Below the pieces are notes generated by a model. That model was not told the DNA's origin. It saw only the letters and a list, made by a program, of their open reading frames with translations, and ran no database searches. The position numbers were made by a program, and so were the translations under genes. DNA of 64,000 bases from Nymphalis io (taxonomy: Eukaryota; Arthropoda; Insecta; Lepidoptera; Nymphalidae): NCBI RefSeq assembly GCF_905147045.1, contig NC_065914.1, positions 1 to 64,000 of the forward strand, in the 5' to 3' direction. Shown here piece after piece: positions 21,316 through 31,546 of this stretch. Numbering within the stretch: the stretch's first letter is position 1; each line of letters starts with the position of its first letter.

Positions 21316-21430
21316 GAGGCGTGCGAGTTTCAAATAGACGAAATTTTCCACGTAGGGGACTCGACGGGGCCCGTCGTGGGGGAACTGCTCGCGCGAGGGC
21401 GACTCTACGAGGGCGACGAACTTATCATAG
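21316..21430 (+). pseudogene. GTPBP2-like: GTPBP2-like copy 1, domain 2 start exon
   Basis: Encodes CEFQIDEIFHVGDSTGPVVG followed by ELLARGRLYEGDELIIG, the start of the EF-Tu-like beta-barrel domain 2, where the family reads EFQVDEIYTVPEVGTVV. It ends in phase 1 at a GTGCGT donor. A LINE poly(T) begins only about six bases after the exon end. Confidence 0.9.
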
Positions 21431-21551
21431 GTGCGTTTTTTTTTTTTTTTATATTCGCCGGGAGGGCAAATGACTCTACTCCACCTGATGGTAAGTGGTA
21501 GTAGAGTCCAAACGCGACGACGGCCAGTACAGACGGGAAAAACGTTCTGCA

Positions 21552-22235
21552 CTAGCCATCTTCGCCTTGCCGGCCCGCAAGATGCCTCTTCACGCCTCGT
21601 TTGAAGGAACCCGGGTTGTAAGAGGAGGGGAACACGTGAGCTGGTAAGGAATTCCATTTTTTGGAAGTTCGACAAAGAAAGGAGTTGCCAAATTTCTTTG
21701 TTCGCGATGGAATTGATGTCACAGTTAGGCGGTGACATCGAGAACCAGCTCGCGTGGACTTAAGAAGGAAGGGGGAAGCAGGAATTAGAGAGAATAATTC
21801 CTCAGAGCACTCGCCGTGATACAGTCGATAGAAAGCGCTCAGTGCTGCTATCTCACGACGCAATTGTAAAGGTTCAAGGGTGTTTGTGACCTTTACGTCG
21901 CCAATAATGCGTACGGCACGTCGCTGCAACCGGTCCAAGGCCTCAAGTAGGTACTTAGCGGAGCCATCCCAAAGGTGCGAGCAATATTCCACGCAAGACC
22001 ATACCTGTGTTTTGTACAGCAGGCACAGTTGTTGTGGCGTGAAAAAGCGCCGCACCTTGCTCAGAACTCCGAGTTTCCGTGAAGCTGTTTTTATAACAGC
22101 CTCGATGTAATCCCTTGGACTAAGGTCGCAGCGAACGTCAATCCCCAGCATGGTGATTTTGCTTTGCATCACCAGCGGAGTACCACAGAGGGAGGGAAGA
22201 GGGGAAAATGTTGACTTTTCGCCGTGAGAGCGCAT
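21552..22235 (-). pseudogene. LINE RT C-terminal region
   Basis: 227 codons after the YADD block. It includes the segment LYHGECSEELF, SIPSRTKKFG and a KRHL-like end just before the 3' UTR. Fragments at 40,422 and 43,755 carry the same region. This C-terminus is typical of the Jockey/CR1 group. I am not sure of the exact clade. Confidence 0.82.
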
Positions 22236-22435
22236 ACCTGTGTTTTCTTGGCATTAAACTCAACAAGATTATCAGAGCCCCAATTGCGATGAGCTCTAAC
22301 GTCCTATCGAGTTCAATGACAAGATCCTTTCGCCTCTCCTCAATTTCCGCTCGCCCAGCCACTGCGCGTCCGTGGTATCCACCATGCACTGTACTATCGT
22401 CTGCATAGCAATGTATGTTCCTAAGAGAGAGCATA

Positions 22436-24490
22436 TCATTGATCATGCAGAAGAAAGAGTGTGGGAGATAGCACAGATCCCTGGGGGACCCCAGCATTCA
22501 CTACATAGAATTGTGAAGCGCAACCATCAACTAAAACACGAAGGCAACGCTTGTGTAGGAAGCTGGCAATCCAGGTGCATAGCTGAGCAGGCAGACCATA
22601 AGCCGGCAGCTTGGAGAGAAGACTTCTGTGCCAGACCCTGTCGAAAGCCTTGGAGATATCGAGGCTGACAGCCAACGATTCTCCATGCTTGTCGATAGCT
22701 TCACCCCAGAGGTGTGTTACGTACGCTAGAAGATCACCTGTGGACCGTTTTGGTCGAAACCCGTACTGACGATCATTAATTAGACAGTGATCTTCTAGGT
22801 AATGGATCAGTTGGTTGTTTAGAATCCGTTCAATCACCTTACAAAGTACTGAGGTGATAGCTATTGGTCGATAATTTGCCGGGTCAGACCGATCCCCTTT
22901 TTTGGGAACCGCTTGCACATTAGCTCTTCTCCAAGCCTCCGGCACACTTCCCGAAGAGAGAGAAAGTTGGAACAGGCGCGTTAACACAGGAGACAGCTCC
23001 GCTGCGTACTTCTTCAGTACTATGGCTGGTATTCCATCGGGACCGCTAGCTTTCCGTACATCAAGTGATTGCAGCTCCACACGCACATCACGTTGCCTGA
23101 TTTTAATGTCAGGCATCGTATGGCCACATGCAAGTATTGTAGGTGGCAGTGCACTACAATCATCGATGACGGAATTGTCGGCAAAGAGTTTAGCCAGGAG
23201 ATCAGCTTGCTCTTGCGGACTGTGAGCTAGCGATCCGTCCGGATTTCTGAGCGGTGGCAGCGAAGGTTGGCAGAAATTGTTTTGCACAGACTTGGTTAGA
23301 CGCCAGAAGCTACGGGAGCCCCTAGGATGCGAAACGAGGTCATGACCAATCTGTACAATGCGCTGTGCATCCGCTCTCGTGTATGCCTTTCTACAGGACT
23401 TGGAATTTTTATTATAGTTTGCTTTCAGTGAGTCAATGTTAGATGCCCCGCTAATGCAGCCGTTGATCCACTTGCGATATGCCGCCTGCTTAGATGATAC
23501 AGCATCGGCACATTCACGAGTGAACCAACGGTTACGCGTACTCCTACTGACAAGATCTGAGCTAGGAATGTAGTATTCCATTCCCAGCATGATCTCGCCA
23601 GCAATAGCAGCGGCACTAGCTGTCGGGTCATTCCCACTGAAGCAACGTTCCTTCCAAGGGACCGACGCATAGTAATCGCGCATACCGTCCCAATCCGCCA
23701 ACTTATAGTACCAAACGCGACGTTTGCATACCGCTAGTGGCGGCAGCTTGGCCTGTGGCACTCTGGTAGAAATAAGGCTGTGATCCGAAGAGCAAAGACG
23801 AGCCTGAACCACAACCTGATATTCCACCGGGTGAGAAGTCAGCAGAAGGTCCAGTAGAGAAGGTGCTTGCCCATCAATGTCTGGGATCCGGGTGGGCTGA
23901 TCAACCAGTTGGGTCAAGTCATGTGTGAGAGCAAAAGCATGAGCAGTCCTTCCAGCATGATCAGTTTTGAGGGATTTCAACAAGGATTCGTGGTGAGCAT
24001 TAAAATCCCCGAAAAACACCAATTCCGCGTTAGGAAATTGCTCTTGCGCAGCATCTGCCACCCGACTAAGATGGTCAAATAATCGGCTTGTCTCCAAGTC
24101 ACCATTGTGGGATCTGTAGAGGCACACGTAGACTCGGCTCTGACGAACCAGGTCCACACGTACCACCAACAAGGAGAAGGAGGGGTCCTCCAAGCAGCGC
24201 AGTCGGTGACAGCAAACATCCGTCCTGACGAACAAGCATACTCCGGCTTTCGCTTTGAAGGATTCTTCAAGCGTGTAGCCGGGATAATTAAGGTAGCTGG
24301 TATCGGCAGGACGGAGTATATGTGTCTCCGTGAGAAACAACATTGCTGGCCGTGCTGTCTCGAGATGGTGGTGGACAGCGTTGAGGTTAGTGTGGAGTCC
24401 TCGGATGTTAGAGAACTCGACCTCAAACAGCGAGGGTATGGTGGGGGTGTGAACCGCTGTACGACCGTTATTTCTGTTTTGTTGCGCCAT
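22436..24490 (-). pseudogene. LINE endonuclease-RT ORF, frameshifted in RT
   Basis: 684 codons from ATG: endonuclease (VEFSNIRGL, LTETHI, GDFNAHH, SSDHSLI), linker, then RT to GVPQGSVLSPTLF. There a one-base shift moves the RT into the frame of 22,138-22,497, which holds the YADD catalytic box. The plus copy at 18,796 has the same shift. Without it, endonuclease and RT would be one protein, which should nick DNA and prime RT at the target. Confidence 0.87.
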
Positions 24491-25161
24491 TTGGAAAAAT
24501 TAAATGGAAAAGAGACGTGAAGCGAGCGATGTATTGCCACGATAGGGATGGGCAAAGTGTGGAGGCGTGTTTCCCCAAGTGGTTGCCAAAAGGAAAAATA
24601 CACTGACCCGCCGGACGGAAGGGCCCCCGAACCCCCCCGGAAGTGGCCGCTGGGACCCCACCTACCGGTCACCAACCGGCACGACGGTCCACCCCGAGAT
24701 TATGCGTGGCCTGGTGGGGCAGCCTCACGAGCTGGTTAGGCACGCTCGGGCCCCTGTACTATGCCACGGGCGGCCAGCGGAACAGCCGTTTCTTCGGGTC
24801 TCCCTGTCCGGCAGGTCAATACAGTTTCCCCCGGCATTGGTTCAACAGCCGTCTCCAATTGGACCAACACCCATCGCGGCAATACTCGCTCGGGCTCTGG
24901 CTGTACGCTGGCTGACCTCGAAACGCGGCTGCAAGCCACTTCACGAGTTTTTCACCATGCGTACGGTGGTAACAAGCCAGGCGGATGTTAGCATCCTACC
25001 ACCAGATGAGCAGATGGTCGCTCAGATATCCCTTAGTCGCCTCTTACGACACCCATGGGAAAGAGAGGGGCAGTGAAATGTATTCTTTCTCCGTCACTGC
25101 ACGGATAAAATGCGTTGCGTTCTGTTAGTTGTGAGATGAATAGAGCGACGTATATTTAACA

Positions 25162-25181
25162 CCCCCCCCCCCCCCCCCCCC
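25162..25181. repeat. C20 homopolymer in a splice acceptor tract
   Basis: Twenty consecutive C bases directly before the CAG acceptor of the next GTPase exon. It serves as the polypyrimidine tract. Run length in such tracts is often wrong in assemblies. Confidence 0.9.
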
Positions 25182-25183
25182 AG

Positions 25184-25413
25184 GACCTCTGGAGTCCGGC
25201 GAGTTCCCGGAGATATCCGTGCGCACGATATACCGCAACCGCGTCCCATGCGGCAGCGTGCGCGCGGGACAGTCGGCGTCGCTGGGCCTGGGTCGCTTCC
25301 CGCCGGGACTGCGGCAGGGCATGGTGCTGCTAGCGCGGCCGGGGGGCTACGCCGCGGGACACGAGCGGCCCACCTTCGGAGGCTGTCCGCTCGGGACTTG
25401 CAGAGGACGACAG
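25184..25413 (+). pseudogene. GTPBP2-like: GTPBP2-like copy 1, domain 2 exon
   Basis: 230 bp. It continues the split Gly codon of 21,430 across the LINE-bearing intron. It encodes PLESGEFPEISVRTIYRNR, RAGQSASLGLG and RQGMVLLARPGG. It aligns with the family segment LRVCSIQRNR...LRAGQAATLAL...RKGMVMV. It ends in phase 0 at CAG|GTGGGT. The last 15 codons (PTFGGCPLGTC...) match the family poorly. Confidence 0.88.
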
Positions 25414-25671
25414 GTGGGTCGCTAATTCAAACCTTATTACTAAATAAAAACTTACATGTATTTAAGACAGAATATATATACGCGGCCAGTAGATTTAGAT
25501 TCATCACTCTCCGGTGAAATGTTGATATGATGATGATGCGTGTGGTGAAATGTTGCAATTATTACCGTTTTCTGCGGTGAGTGAGAGAATGTTCTTACAG
25601 AGTACTGGTTTACTGGTTGTAGCTTTATATTTAAAATTATATTATACAAACGATTTATATAACGATTATAA

Positions 25672-25996
25672 GGTCGAGATGACCCAGTGGTAAGAACGCG
25701 TGAATCTTAACCGATGAACGTGGGTTCAAACCCGGGCAAGCACCTCTGAATTTTCATGTGCTTAATTTCTGTTATAATTCATCTCGTGCTTTTCGGTAAA
25801 GGAAAACATCGTGAGGAAACCTGCATGTGTCTAATTTCACTGAAATTCTGCCACATGTGTATTCTATCAAACCGCACTGGAGCAGCGTGGTAGAATAAGC
25901 TCCAAGCCTTCTCCTCAAAAAAGGGAGAGGAGGCCTTTAACCCAGCAGTAGGACATTCACGTGCTGTTACGGATAAAAAAACACACACACACACAA
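25672..25996 (+). mobile_element. SINE-A copy, full length
   Basis: tRNA-like head (GATGACCCAGTGGTAAGAAC; GGTTCAAACCCGGGC), body with CATCGTGAGGAAACCTGCAT and TTCTGCCACATGTGTATTC, end AACCCAGCAGTAGGACATTC, and a (CA)n-type tail. The closest label I know is a Metulj-like lepidopteran SINE; that name is tentative. Confidence 0.85.
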
Positions 25997-26368
25997 TGTG
26001 CTGTGCAAACATATACAAGTCTATAGTCGATTCCAATAGCAAGTAGAGTATATAAGCAACTTTGACCTTGAAATTTGGTCGAAATCTTAATATTCTGTGG
26101 TATTGACTATGGATTCGCGAAAAATTTAGCGTTTTGGTTATCTGTGAAGTTGTTATCGGAACTTTGTAAGTAAAACTAAAGTGTATATAAGTGGTTAAGT
26201 GTAACAGTGTCGTGTTGTATATAGAGATATATTGAAGTGATGAGTGAGTGAAAATTCAGTGGTGCCTGGATCATCTCGGCTGTTTTTTTATATGCTAGCA
26301 ATATTAGCACAGACTGTGCAATATAATATGTAATGCGGTCATGAATTAAATTTGATTGAATGTAACAG

Positions 26369-26464
26369 GCATCCGTGCATGTCCTAAGACACTCCGCTGC
26401 CATCTACCCAGGGTTCCAGTGCTCTGTGCATGTCGGGAACGTGCGTCAGACGGCCATTATCGAG
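26369..26464 (+). pseudogene. GTPBP2-like: GTPBP2-like copy 1, domain 3 exon
   Basis: Encodes ASVHVLRHSAAIYPGFQCSV followed by HVGNVRQTAIIE, one of the most conserved GTPBP1/2 blocks (GFQ-x-x-VHVGNVRQTA). Borders are AACAG| and GAG|GTAACG, phase 0 at both ends. Confidence 0.92.
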
Positions 26465-26584
26465 GTAACGAATACATACATCAAACTCACTTTGCGGAGT
26501 GGAATTAAATAGTTTAATTTTGGTATAGTTGGTGGTGTTGCGTAAAATACTTAAGTATGATATTTATGATATTTATTTTTTTAT

Positions 26585-26880
26585 GTTATATTCCTGTTTA
26601 GCGGTAGAATATCTGATGAGTGGGTGGTACCTACCCAGGCGGGTTTGCACAATGCCCTTACCACCAGTTACCACACACTCATAATATATTCTGCCGCCAA
26701 ACAGCAATAGCATTGTTGTTGGTGAGTAAAACAGTATAACTGCAGGCACGAGGGACATAACATCTTAGTTCCCAAGGTTGGTGACGCATTGGTGATATAA
26801 GCGATGGTTAATATTTATTGCGGTGTCAATGTCTATGGGCGGTGGTGACCACTTACCATCGGGTTGCTCATCTCATCGCT
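26585..26880. mobile_element. SINE-C fragments (reverse fragment, then plus copy)
   Basis: A reverse 5' fragment (26,590-26,670, GCGGTAGAATATCTGATGAG) is followed by a plus-oriented copy with an internal deletion (TTGTTGGTGAGTAAAACAG at 26,714-26,732) and the variant GGCACGAGGG. This plus copy supplied the right half of the chimeric SINE of gene copy 2. Confidence 0.8.
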
Positions 26881-26906
26881 GACCACGGATATATTTTTCG
26901 CTTTAG

Positions 26907-27034
26907 GGTATAATGTCTCCGAACAACGTGCTGAGGGCGGGCGAGGGGGCCTCCGTGCTGTTCAGGTTCGCCCGCTGTCCGGAGTACCTCGTGCGGGGCC
27001 GCCGGCTGCTGTTCACGGCGGGGCTGGGGACCAG
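26907..27034 (+). pseudogene. GTPBP2-like: GTPBP2-like copy 1, penultimate exon
   Basis: 128 bp encoding GIMSPNNVLRAGEGASVLFR and FARCPEYLVRGRRLLFTAGLGT. It aligns with the family's LRTGEKAVVRFRFLKHPEYLKVGAKLLFREG. Starts in phase 0, ends in phase 2. The copy 2 version (48,257-48,384) has only a few base changes, at least one of them silent. Confidence 0.92.
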
Positions 27035-27164
27035 GTACCGCTCAACGAACCCAACGATAACTTCTAATTACAGTTGAATTGTTGAGCCAATAAAGTATAT
27101 CGTCAGCTCAGTGTTGGTATCCGAGATTGCTAGCTCCACTGACTTTCACACATTTAATTTATAA

Positions 27165-27262
27165 GTGTTCGGTGAAGGAAATCCATTCATCGAAGCAGGT
27201 TGTGGAATAAGCTCAACCCTTCTCCTGAGAAGGAGAGGTTTTAGCCCAGCTGTGGGACATTT
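27165..27262 (+). mobile_element. SINE-A 3' fragment (shared with unit 2)
   Basis: Matches the SINE-A end (GGTGAAGGAAA, GTGGAATAAGCTC, AGCCCAGCTGTGGGACAT). The same fragment is at 48,519-48,620, so it inserted before the tandem duplication. Confidence 0.7.
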
Positions 27263-27551
27263 ATATACTGTAACTGTTTTGAATCATGTTGGAATAAGTT
27301 TTGTTCTTAAGAAGAGATATCTTCGACCAACAGACACTTTTGTACTTTACTAGCAAAACCCGGAAGGTGGTTGTTAATGTGGTACAGCGCCATCTAGCGG
27401 CGTTACAACGAAGTGGATATTATAAAATCATCCATGAGATATACATCTAAATTTCAACTATAATGGTGATTCAAGCGGTCCGAACTCTATTAATCACAAA
27501 CAGATACACAAACAGCCATTTTTATATATTAACTAAATTGTTTTGTTACAG

Positions 27552-27594
27552 AGCCATCGGCCGGGTCACGCAAACCTTCCCGTACATACCATGA
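27552..27594 (+). pseudogene. GTPBP2-like: GTPBP2-like copy 1, last exon
   Basis: 43 bp after TTGTTACAG. It completes the split Arg codon, then encodes AIGRVTQTFPYIP and a TGA stop. It aligns with the family's GIGHVTDV stretch and lacks the long tail of vertebrate GTPBP1. In copy 2 the last residue codon is Ser instead of Pro. Confidence 0.9.
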
Positions 27595-28608
27595 ATTCTA
27601 TAGAACACGGCTCCAATGTAAAATTCGAGATCTCTCTAGAATATTCTAGATAAATTAAATATATTAATTGTATCTGTAACCAGTTTTCTTGTCGTGTTCA
27701 CTTCATGATTGCGTAGGGGGCGTTTCGCCTTGCGGATTAAATTACAAAAAACGACAAACGATGATGGCATTTTTATGTTACATAAAAACAGTGTTGCCAA
27801 CCTCTTAGAAGCATCCTCCTGACGGATGAATTGAAACAAATACAAAATACATTTATAATATGATGTTAAAAAAAAAGCAAATCAAGTACTGCAAGTAGCA
27901 TTAGTAAACTTGAAATATACTCAATTAAATGAAGCTGAAGAGTTAATCCCCGGAGAGAATTTCTTTAAAAAATGTTCCTTCTAAAAAATGTCTAACCTGA
28001 AAATATCCTATTTGATTTCATCTGACATAGCCCTATTTATGGGGAAAACCCCCAAGTTGACAACACTGTATAAAAAAAATGCGGACCATCCATATAAACT
28101 TTCATATATTTAACACTAGGGGACAAATTTTTAATAAACCATCGTATGTGATCGAGCAAATTTTCACTCATATCTCATTTTTATTCAGTCAGTTAATTAA
28201 TCAGTGTCAGAGTTTTTATTAGGTATATAACATACATGCAAAACGTCTATGCTTATGTATAAATAATATTGCAATATATAAAGGCTTATATATATATATA
28301 TATGAAAATATAATATGGAACTAATGGCTTCTTATGTATGTACACACATACATCCAATTTCTAGTTAATATTAAATAATTATATAACTAGGTTTATGAAA
28401 TAACGTACATACACAATGAATATTACATCTTGGTTCCCAATGTTGGTGACACATTAACAATATAAATGATGGTTAATATTTCGTAAAACGCCAATGACGC
28501 TTTGGAGAATTACCACCAAAATTACATTAGCCTTCCTATTCGAAATTAAAACAGAGAAACAGAAATCGCAACAGTAAAAGGTTATAAGTATTTGAAAATA
28601 TGTACGTT
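27595..28608. other. 3' flank of gene copy 1
   Basis: No further exon seen. It contains the perfect palindrome TCTAGAATATTCTAGA at 27,635-27,650, a (TA)n stretch near 28,290, and a decayed SINE-C-like stretch at about 28,425-28,545 (CTTGGTTCCCAATGTTGGTG). Everything aligns with 48,945-50,065 of unit 2. Confidence 0.65.
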
Positions 28609-28983
28609 AATTACGTAGGGCTGCCGTTGAGGATGCAGAATGAAACCGAACGAATTTAACTTATACGTTTATTTAAGTAATTAAATTTAACAATTAATTA
28701 TTTCTAATTTCTAATACGTGACAGTCTGTTCGATATCAGAACAAAAAGTGAAGATCTGTAGTCTGAATTACATATTTATAACGAAATCGGTGAATCACTG
28801 AATGGTCCCCACGGTATGGTAATTCTTGGTAGCACTCGATGTTCGGGAGGTCTTGCGAAACAAAGCAGCGACACTGGCAACAGGTGGTAGCTTCAAGGAA
28901 TGCATGGTGTGATTATTTCTCACGGTATGGTATTTCTTGGTAGCGCTCGATGTTCGGGGAGGTCTTGCGATTATTTCTTAACA
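28609..28983 (-). repeat. Gypsy element 3' LTR
   Basis: 375 bp, the left LTR, which is the 3' LTR because the element reads leftward. On the minus strand it begins TGTTAAGAAATAAT. A purine tract (complement of 28,984-28,994) precedes it. The env stop codon lies inside the LTR. Confidence 0.9.
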
Positions 28984-29957
28984 ACTCCCTCCGCAGGATC
29001 AGCAGCTATTTGGAGACTTTTGTCGAAAATAGCCATAGGATCTCTGGGGCTGTCCTGGACTTCTTGTGTTCTGGTTGCCTCATTTTCCTTCTGGTTAGTA
29101 TTCTTTGAAAGCATACATTTGCGACGAATGAGGACGATGCTAATAGTGAGTACTGATGCACCGATGAGTAGGTAGACAGGTATAGTCGTGTGATAGAGCG
29201 TGTCTAAGTTCGACAATTCCAAAGTCACTGGTTCTTGAGAGGCAATCCTGGTATTGGTTGAATGTAAGTGAGTCAAATCTATACTGTTCAATTTCAAGAT
29301 GTTCTTCGCTGTCGCTTTGTATGGATCTTCATTACTATATTCTATATTCAACATTTTCAAAACTTGTCCTTTTACTTGATCATGGTGGTTAGTGATGGTG
29401 AAGATGGACGTTTGTAGAGCACACCCTTTAGGTATTTCAGCTAGATAGCTTCCGAGAAGGTTTTTGTATTGATCTTGAGAACAGGTTAAATGAACTTTCG
29501 TTAAGTTGGGAAAGCTCAGAACATAGTGACGATCATCCAATTGTTCCATGGCTTGAGAAGATAAGATTACTGGAGTAACCCGACAGGTTTCATGGATATG
29601 TTGCTGGGGTATAAGATGTTGAATGCAGCTCGTTTGCTCTCCATAGTGTCGGTTTAAGTTGTCCTCGCAAAGATGACCGTGACTGTACTTCGGACATTCT
29701 GTCTCTATATACAGTAGATCTTTCTCGTGAATTGCTACGTATGGATAGGTAGGGATTATGATTTTATCATTACTATTAGGGGCTAAGGACAATTTGTAAA
29801 GGATGTAGTTATTGGGATTCATGATTGGAAACTTAATTACCAAGATTATATCATTATCTTTATAATAATATCCTAATCTTAATAGATCTAAATATTCCCT
29901 AAAATTAATATCTAGCACTACATTTGAATTGTATAAACCTTTTAGTTTATTTAACAT
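28971..29957 (-). pseudogene. Env-like envelope protein, C-terminal half
   Basis: 328 codons. It has several cysteines in the ectodomain, one hydrophobic membrane-spanning segment near residues 257-280, then a basic RRK-containing cytoplasmic tail. The location (3' end of the element, stop in the LTR) and layout fit the env gene of insect errantiviruses, whose proteins are related to baculovirus F proteins. No signal peptide, furin-type cleavage site or fusion-peptide region is visible, because the 5' half is missing. Not a complete envelope gene. Confidence 0.78.
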
Positions 29958-30180
29958 AACTATATAAGTGTCGTAATCCAGAACGGAATAATGGATGCTT
30001 TTAGGTAATCCTTAACGTTTTCGACTTCTAATTTGGAAAGAACTAGGTTCATTGCGGAATTTTTGAAATATCTCTGTATAACCGGTATAATTTTGTACAT
30101 TTCAAGTGGGGGATTAATTAAGATTCCTGTTTTTATACGTGGTGTAACGTATTCTTTTATGGCATCTATTACATCTTGTT

Positions 30181-30972
30181 TTAGGTTTGATTTGGTACGG
30201 ACATAGAATTTATAGATTTTTTGTCAGGTAATCTTTGGTTCCGATTTTGTAGGTACATAGTATTCATCTCCTCGTGTACGAATTCTAATGCCTTTTCGAT
30301 GGTCTCAGGGCGCATGCAACGTATGCGCGATCCTAAGGGATCGTTCAAACCTCGCAAATACGCTTGAAGCGTTAATTTACGATAAAGATCTCGTTTAGCA
30401 TTAATGGTGGTCTCAAGGGTATCATGCAGGTTTACATAGGTCATTATAGTACTGTACAGATTCTGGCAACGCTCATAATACTCCTGCGCGGTGCTAGAAC
30501 CTTGCGATAAAATAGCTAAATCGTTATATAGAGCGGTCTCATCTCGTTGGTCCGCGAAGTTGTTCACTAAAGCAGTTCGAATGCCTTGCCAGTCGGATGG
30601 AATCCCATTAGAATTAATTAAGCGAGCAGCAGAGCCTGTTACTTTGTTAAGAATTCCGTTGAGAAGAGCACACCTACTTAATTCACTACTACTATCACTA
30701 CAAAACTGTCCTACCAATTGGTCACATAATTTTAAAAATCTAGTAAGTACATTTGGGTTCCCGTCGAACTCGGGTACCAACCTTAAGGCTTTATAAATGG
30801 TGTCTAACTCAGACATTTCCGTTTGTTCTTCTATACTACTTAAACTAATATCTCTTCTATTATCTACGAAAGTTTGCCTACTACTAATAACTATCCTAGG
30901 TTCCTTCGATTTTCTTAAATGAAAAATCTTGGCAAATTTTATTAACAGGTTAGTTAGGCTAGGATTGAGCAA
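30181..30972 (-). CDS. Gypsy-type Gag, C-terminally short
   Basis: 263-codon open frame; the first ATG is at 30,816, giving about 211 residues starting MSELDTIYKAL. It resembles Gag of Ty3/Gypsy errantiviruses (early VPEFDG, a helical capsid-like body, no CCHC knuckle, which errantiviral Gags normally lack). It is shorter than usual. The 220 bp between its stop and the env frame codes for nothing I recognise and probably holds the pol-deletion junction. Confidence 0.78.
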   Translation of the reverse strand: MLNPSLTNLLIKFAKIFHLRKSKEPRIVISSRQTFVDNRRDISLSSIEEQTEMSELDTIYKALRLVPEFDGNPNVLTRFLKLCDQLVGQFCSDSSSELSRCALLNGILNKVTGSAARLINSNGIPSDWQGIRTALVNNFADQRDETALYNDLAILSQGSSTAQEYYERCQNLYSTIMTYVNLHDTLETTINAKRDLYRKLTLQAYLRGLNDPLGSRIRCMRPETIEKALEFVHEEMNTMYLQNRNQRLPDKKSINSMSVPNQT

Positions 30973-31154
30973 CCACTAAAAAGAATCTAGTGTACTCACA
31001 TGAACATGTTTCGGTCTCTCTGCGTTATCGATGTCTGGATACCTCTGGTGCAGCACTACTCGTAGATTCGGATGCTCTGGATGCAGCAGCTAGACAAGCT
31101 ACGGCGGGGCTTCACACGATTACGGAAATCTTCTACGCGAAACGTTCCGCGAGC

Positions 31155-31172
31155 ATCCTACCGACTGCGCCA
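31155..31172 (-). promoter_or_regulatory. Gypsy primer-binding site, tRNA-Ser type
   Basis: On the plus strand, the 18 bases ATCCTACCGACTGCGCCA equal the 3' end of an insect tRNA-Ser as I remember it. The minus strand therefore carries TGGCGCAGTCGG directly next to, and overlapping by one base, the 5' LTR. The 17.6/297/TED group uses this primer. Confidence 0.82.
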
Positions 31173-31546
31173 ATTACGTAGGGCTGCCGTTGAGGATGCA
31201 GAATGAAACCGAACGAATTTAACTTATACGTTTATTTAAGTAATTAAATTTAACAATTAATTATTTCTAATTTCTAATACGTGACAGTCTGTTCGATATC
31301 AGAACAAAAAGTGAAGATCTGTAGTCTGAATTACATAATTATAACGAAATCGGTGAATCACTGAATGGTCCCCACGGTATGGTAATTCTTGGTAGCACTC
31401 GATGTTCGGGAGGTCTTGCGAAACAAAGCAGCGACGCTGGCAACAGGTGGTAGCTTCAAGGAATGCATGGTGTGATTATTTCTCACGGTATGGTATTTCT
31501 TGGTAGCGCTCGATGTTCGGGGAGGTCTTGCGATTATTTCTTAACA
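31172..31546 (-). repeat. Gypsy element 5' LTR
   Basis: 375 bp, matching 28,609-28,983 except for about two substitutions (e.g. CGACGCTGG here against CGACACTGG there). It would start transcription leftward. Confidence 0.9.

Larger units (their letters stand above)
21437..25075 (-). mobile_element. Jockey/CR1-like LINE, antisense, near full length
   Basis: Inserted antisense in an intron of GTPBP2-like copy 1. Its poly(A) tail is the T run at 21,437-21,450; its 5' leader reaches about 25,075 and contains a TGGGTGTCGTAAGAGGCGAC-type stretch seen at the starts of lepidopteran LINEs. It encodes endonuclease and RT; the RT frame is broken once. About 3.6 kb long. I could not find clear target-site duplications. 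Confidence 0.88.
13382..27594 (+). pseudogene. GTPBP2-like: GTPBP2-like GTPase gene, copy 1 (incomplete)
   Basis: Eleven exon-like blocks with conserved splice borders encode pieces of a GTPBP1/GTPBP2-family protein, a translational GTPase related to elongation factor 1A; the vertebrate proteins are linked to Pelota-dependent rescue of stalled ribosomes. The blocks match GTPBP2 best (NVEYKLQLVSP, GELDNGRG, the EFQIDEI-like start of domain 2, HVGNVRQTA, FRFARCPEYL). Phases agree across all junctions from 20,145 to the stop at 27,592-27,594. Missing are the 5' exons A and B (present in copy 2), the middle of exon 2, the P-loop exon expected between 14,803 and 15,682, and the DxxG exon expected between 15,797 and 20,145. 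Introns are full of TEs. Most likely a pseudogene; an assembly collapse of missing exons is the alternative. Confidence 0.85.
34..28608 (+). repeat. Tandem segmental duplication, unit 1 (single-copy parts)
   Basis: Bases 34-12,712 align in order with 31,694-40,016 once the BEL insertion here and the Helitron there are set aside. The gene and its 3' flank (about 13,325-13,650 and 26,720-28,608) align with 47,750-50,065. The order is A-block, antisense LINE, GTPBP2-like gene, 3' flank. Differences are scattered substitutions and small indels, so the copies look near-identical but not identical by eye. Confidence 0.85.
28609..31546 (-). mobile_element. Env-bearing Ty3/Gypsy (errantivirus-type) element lacking pol
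   Basis: 2,938 bp on the minus strand between two 375-bp LTRs, with a 4-bp target duplication CGTT (28,605-28,608 and 31,547-31,550). Unit 2 has the empty site at about 50,066. It has a tRNA-Ser-type primer site, a gag frame and the C-terminal half of an env-like protein. The whole pol (protease, RT, RNase H, integrase) and the 5' half of env are missing. I count about two LTR differences, so it is young. It could move only with proteins from a relative. Confidence 0.92.

Noticed and set aside
24567..25076. Plus-strand frame of 169 codons in GC-rich DNA
   Set aside because: It lies in the 5' leader of the antisense LINE and has no family resemblance.
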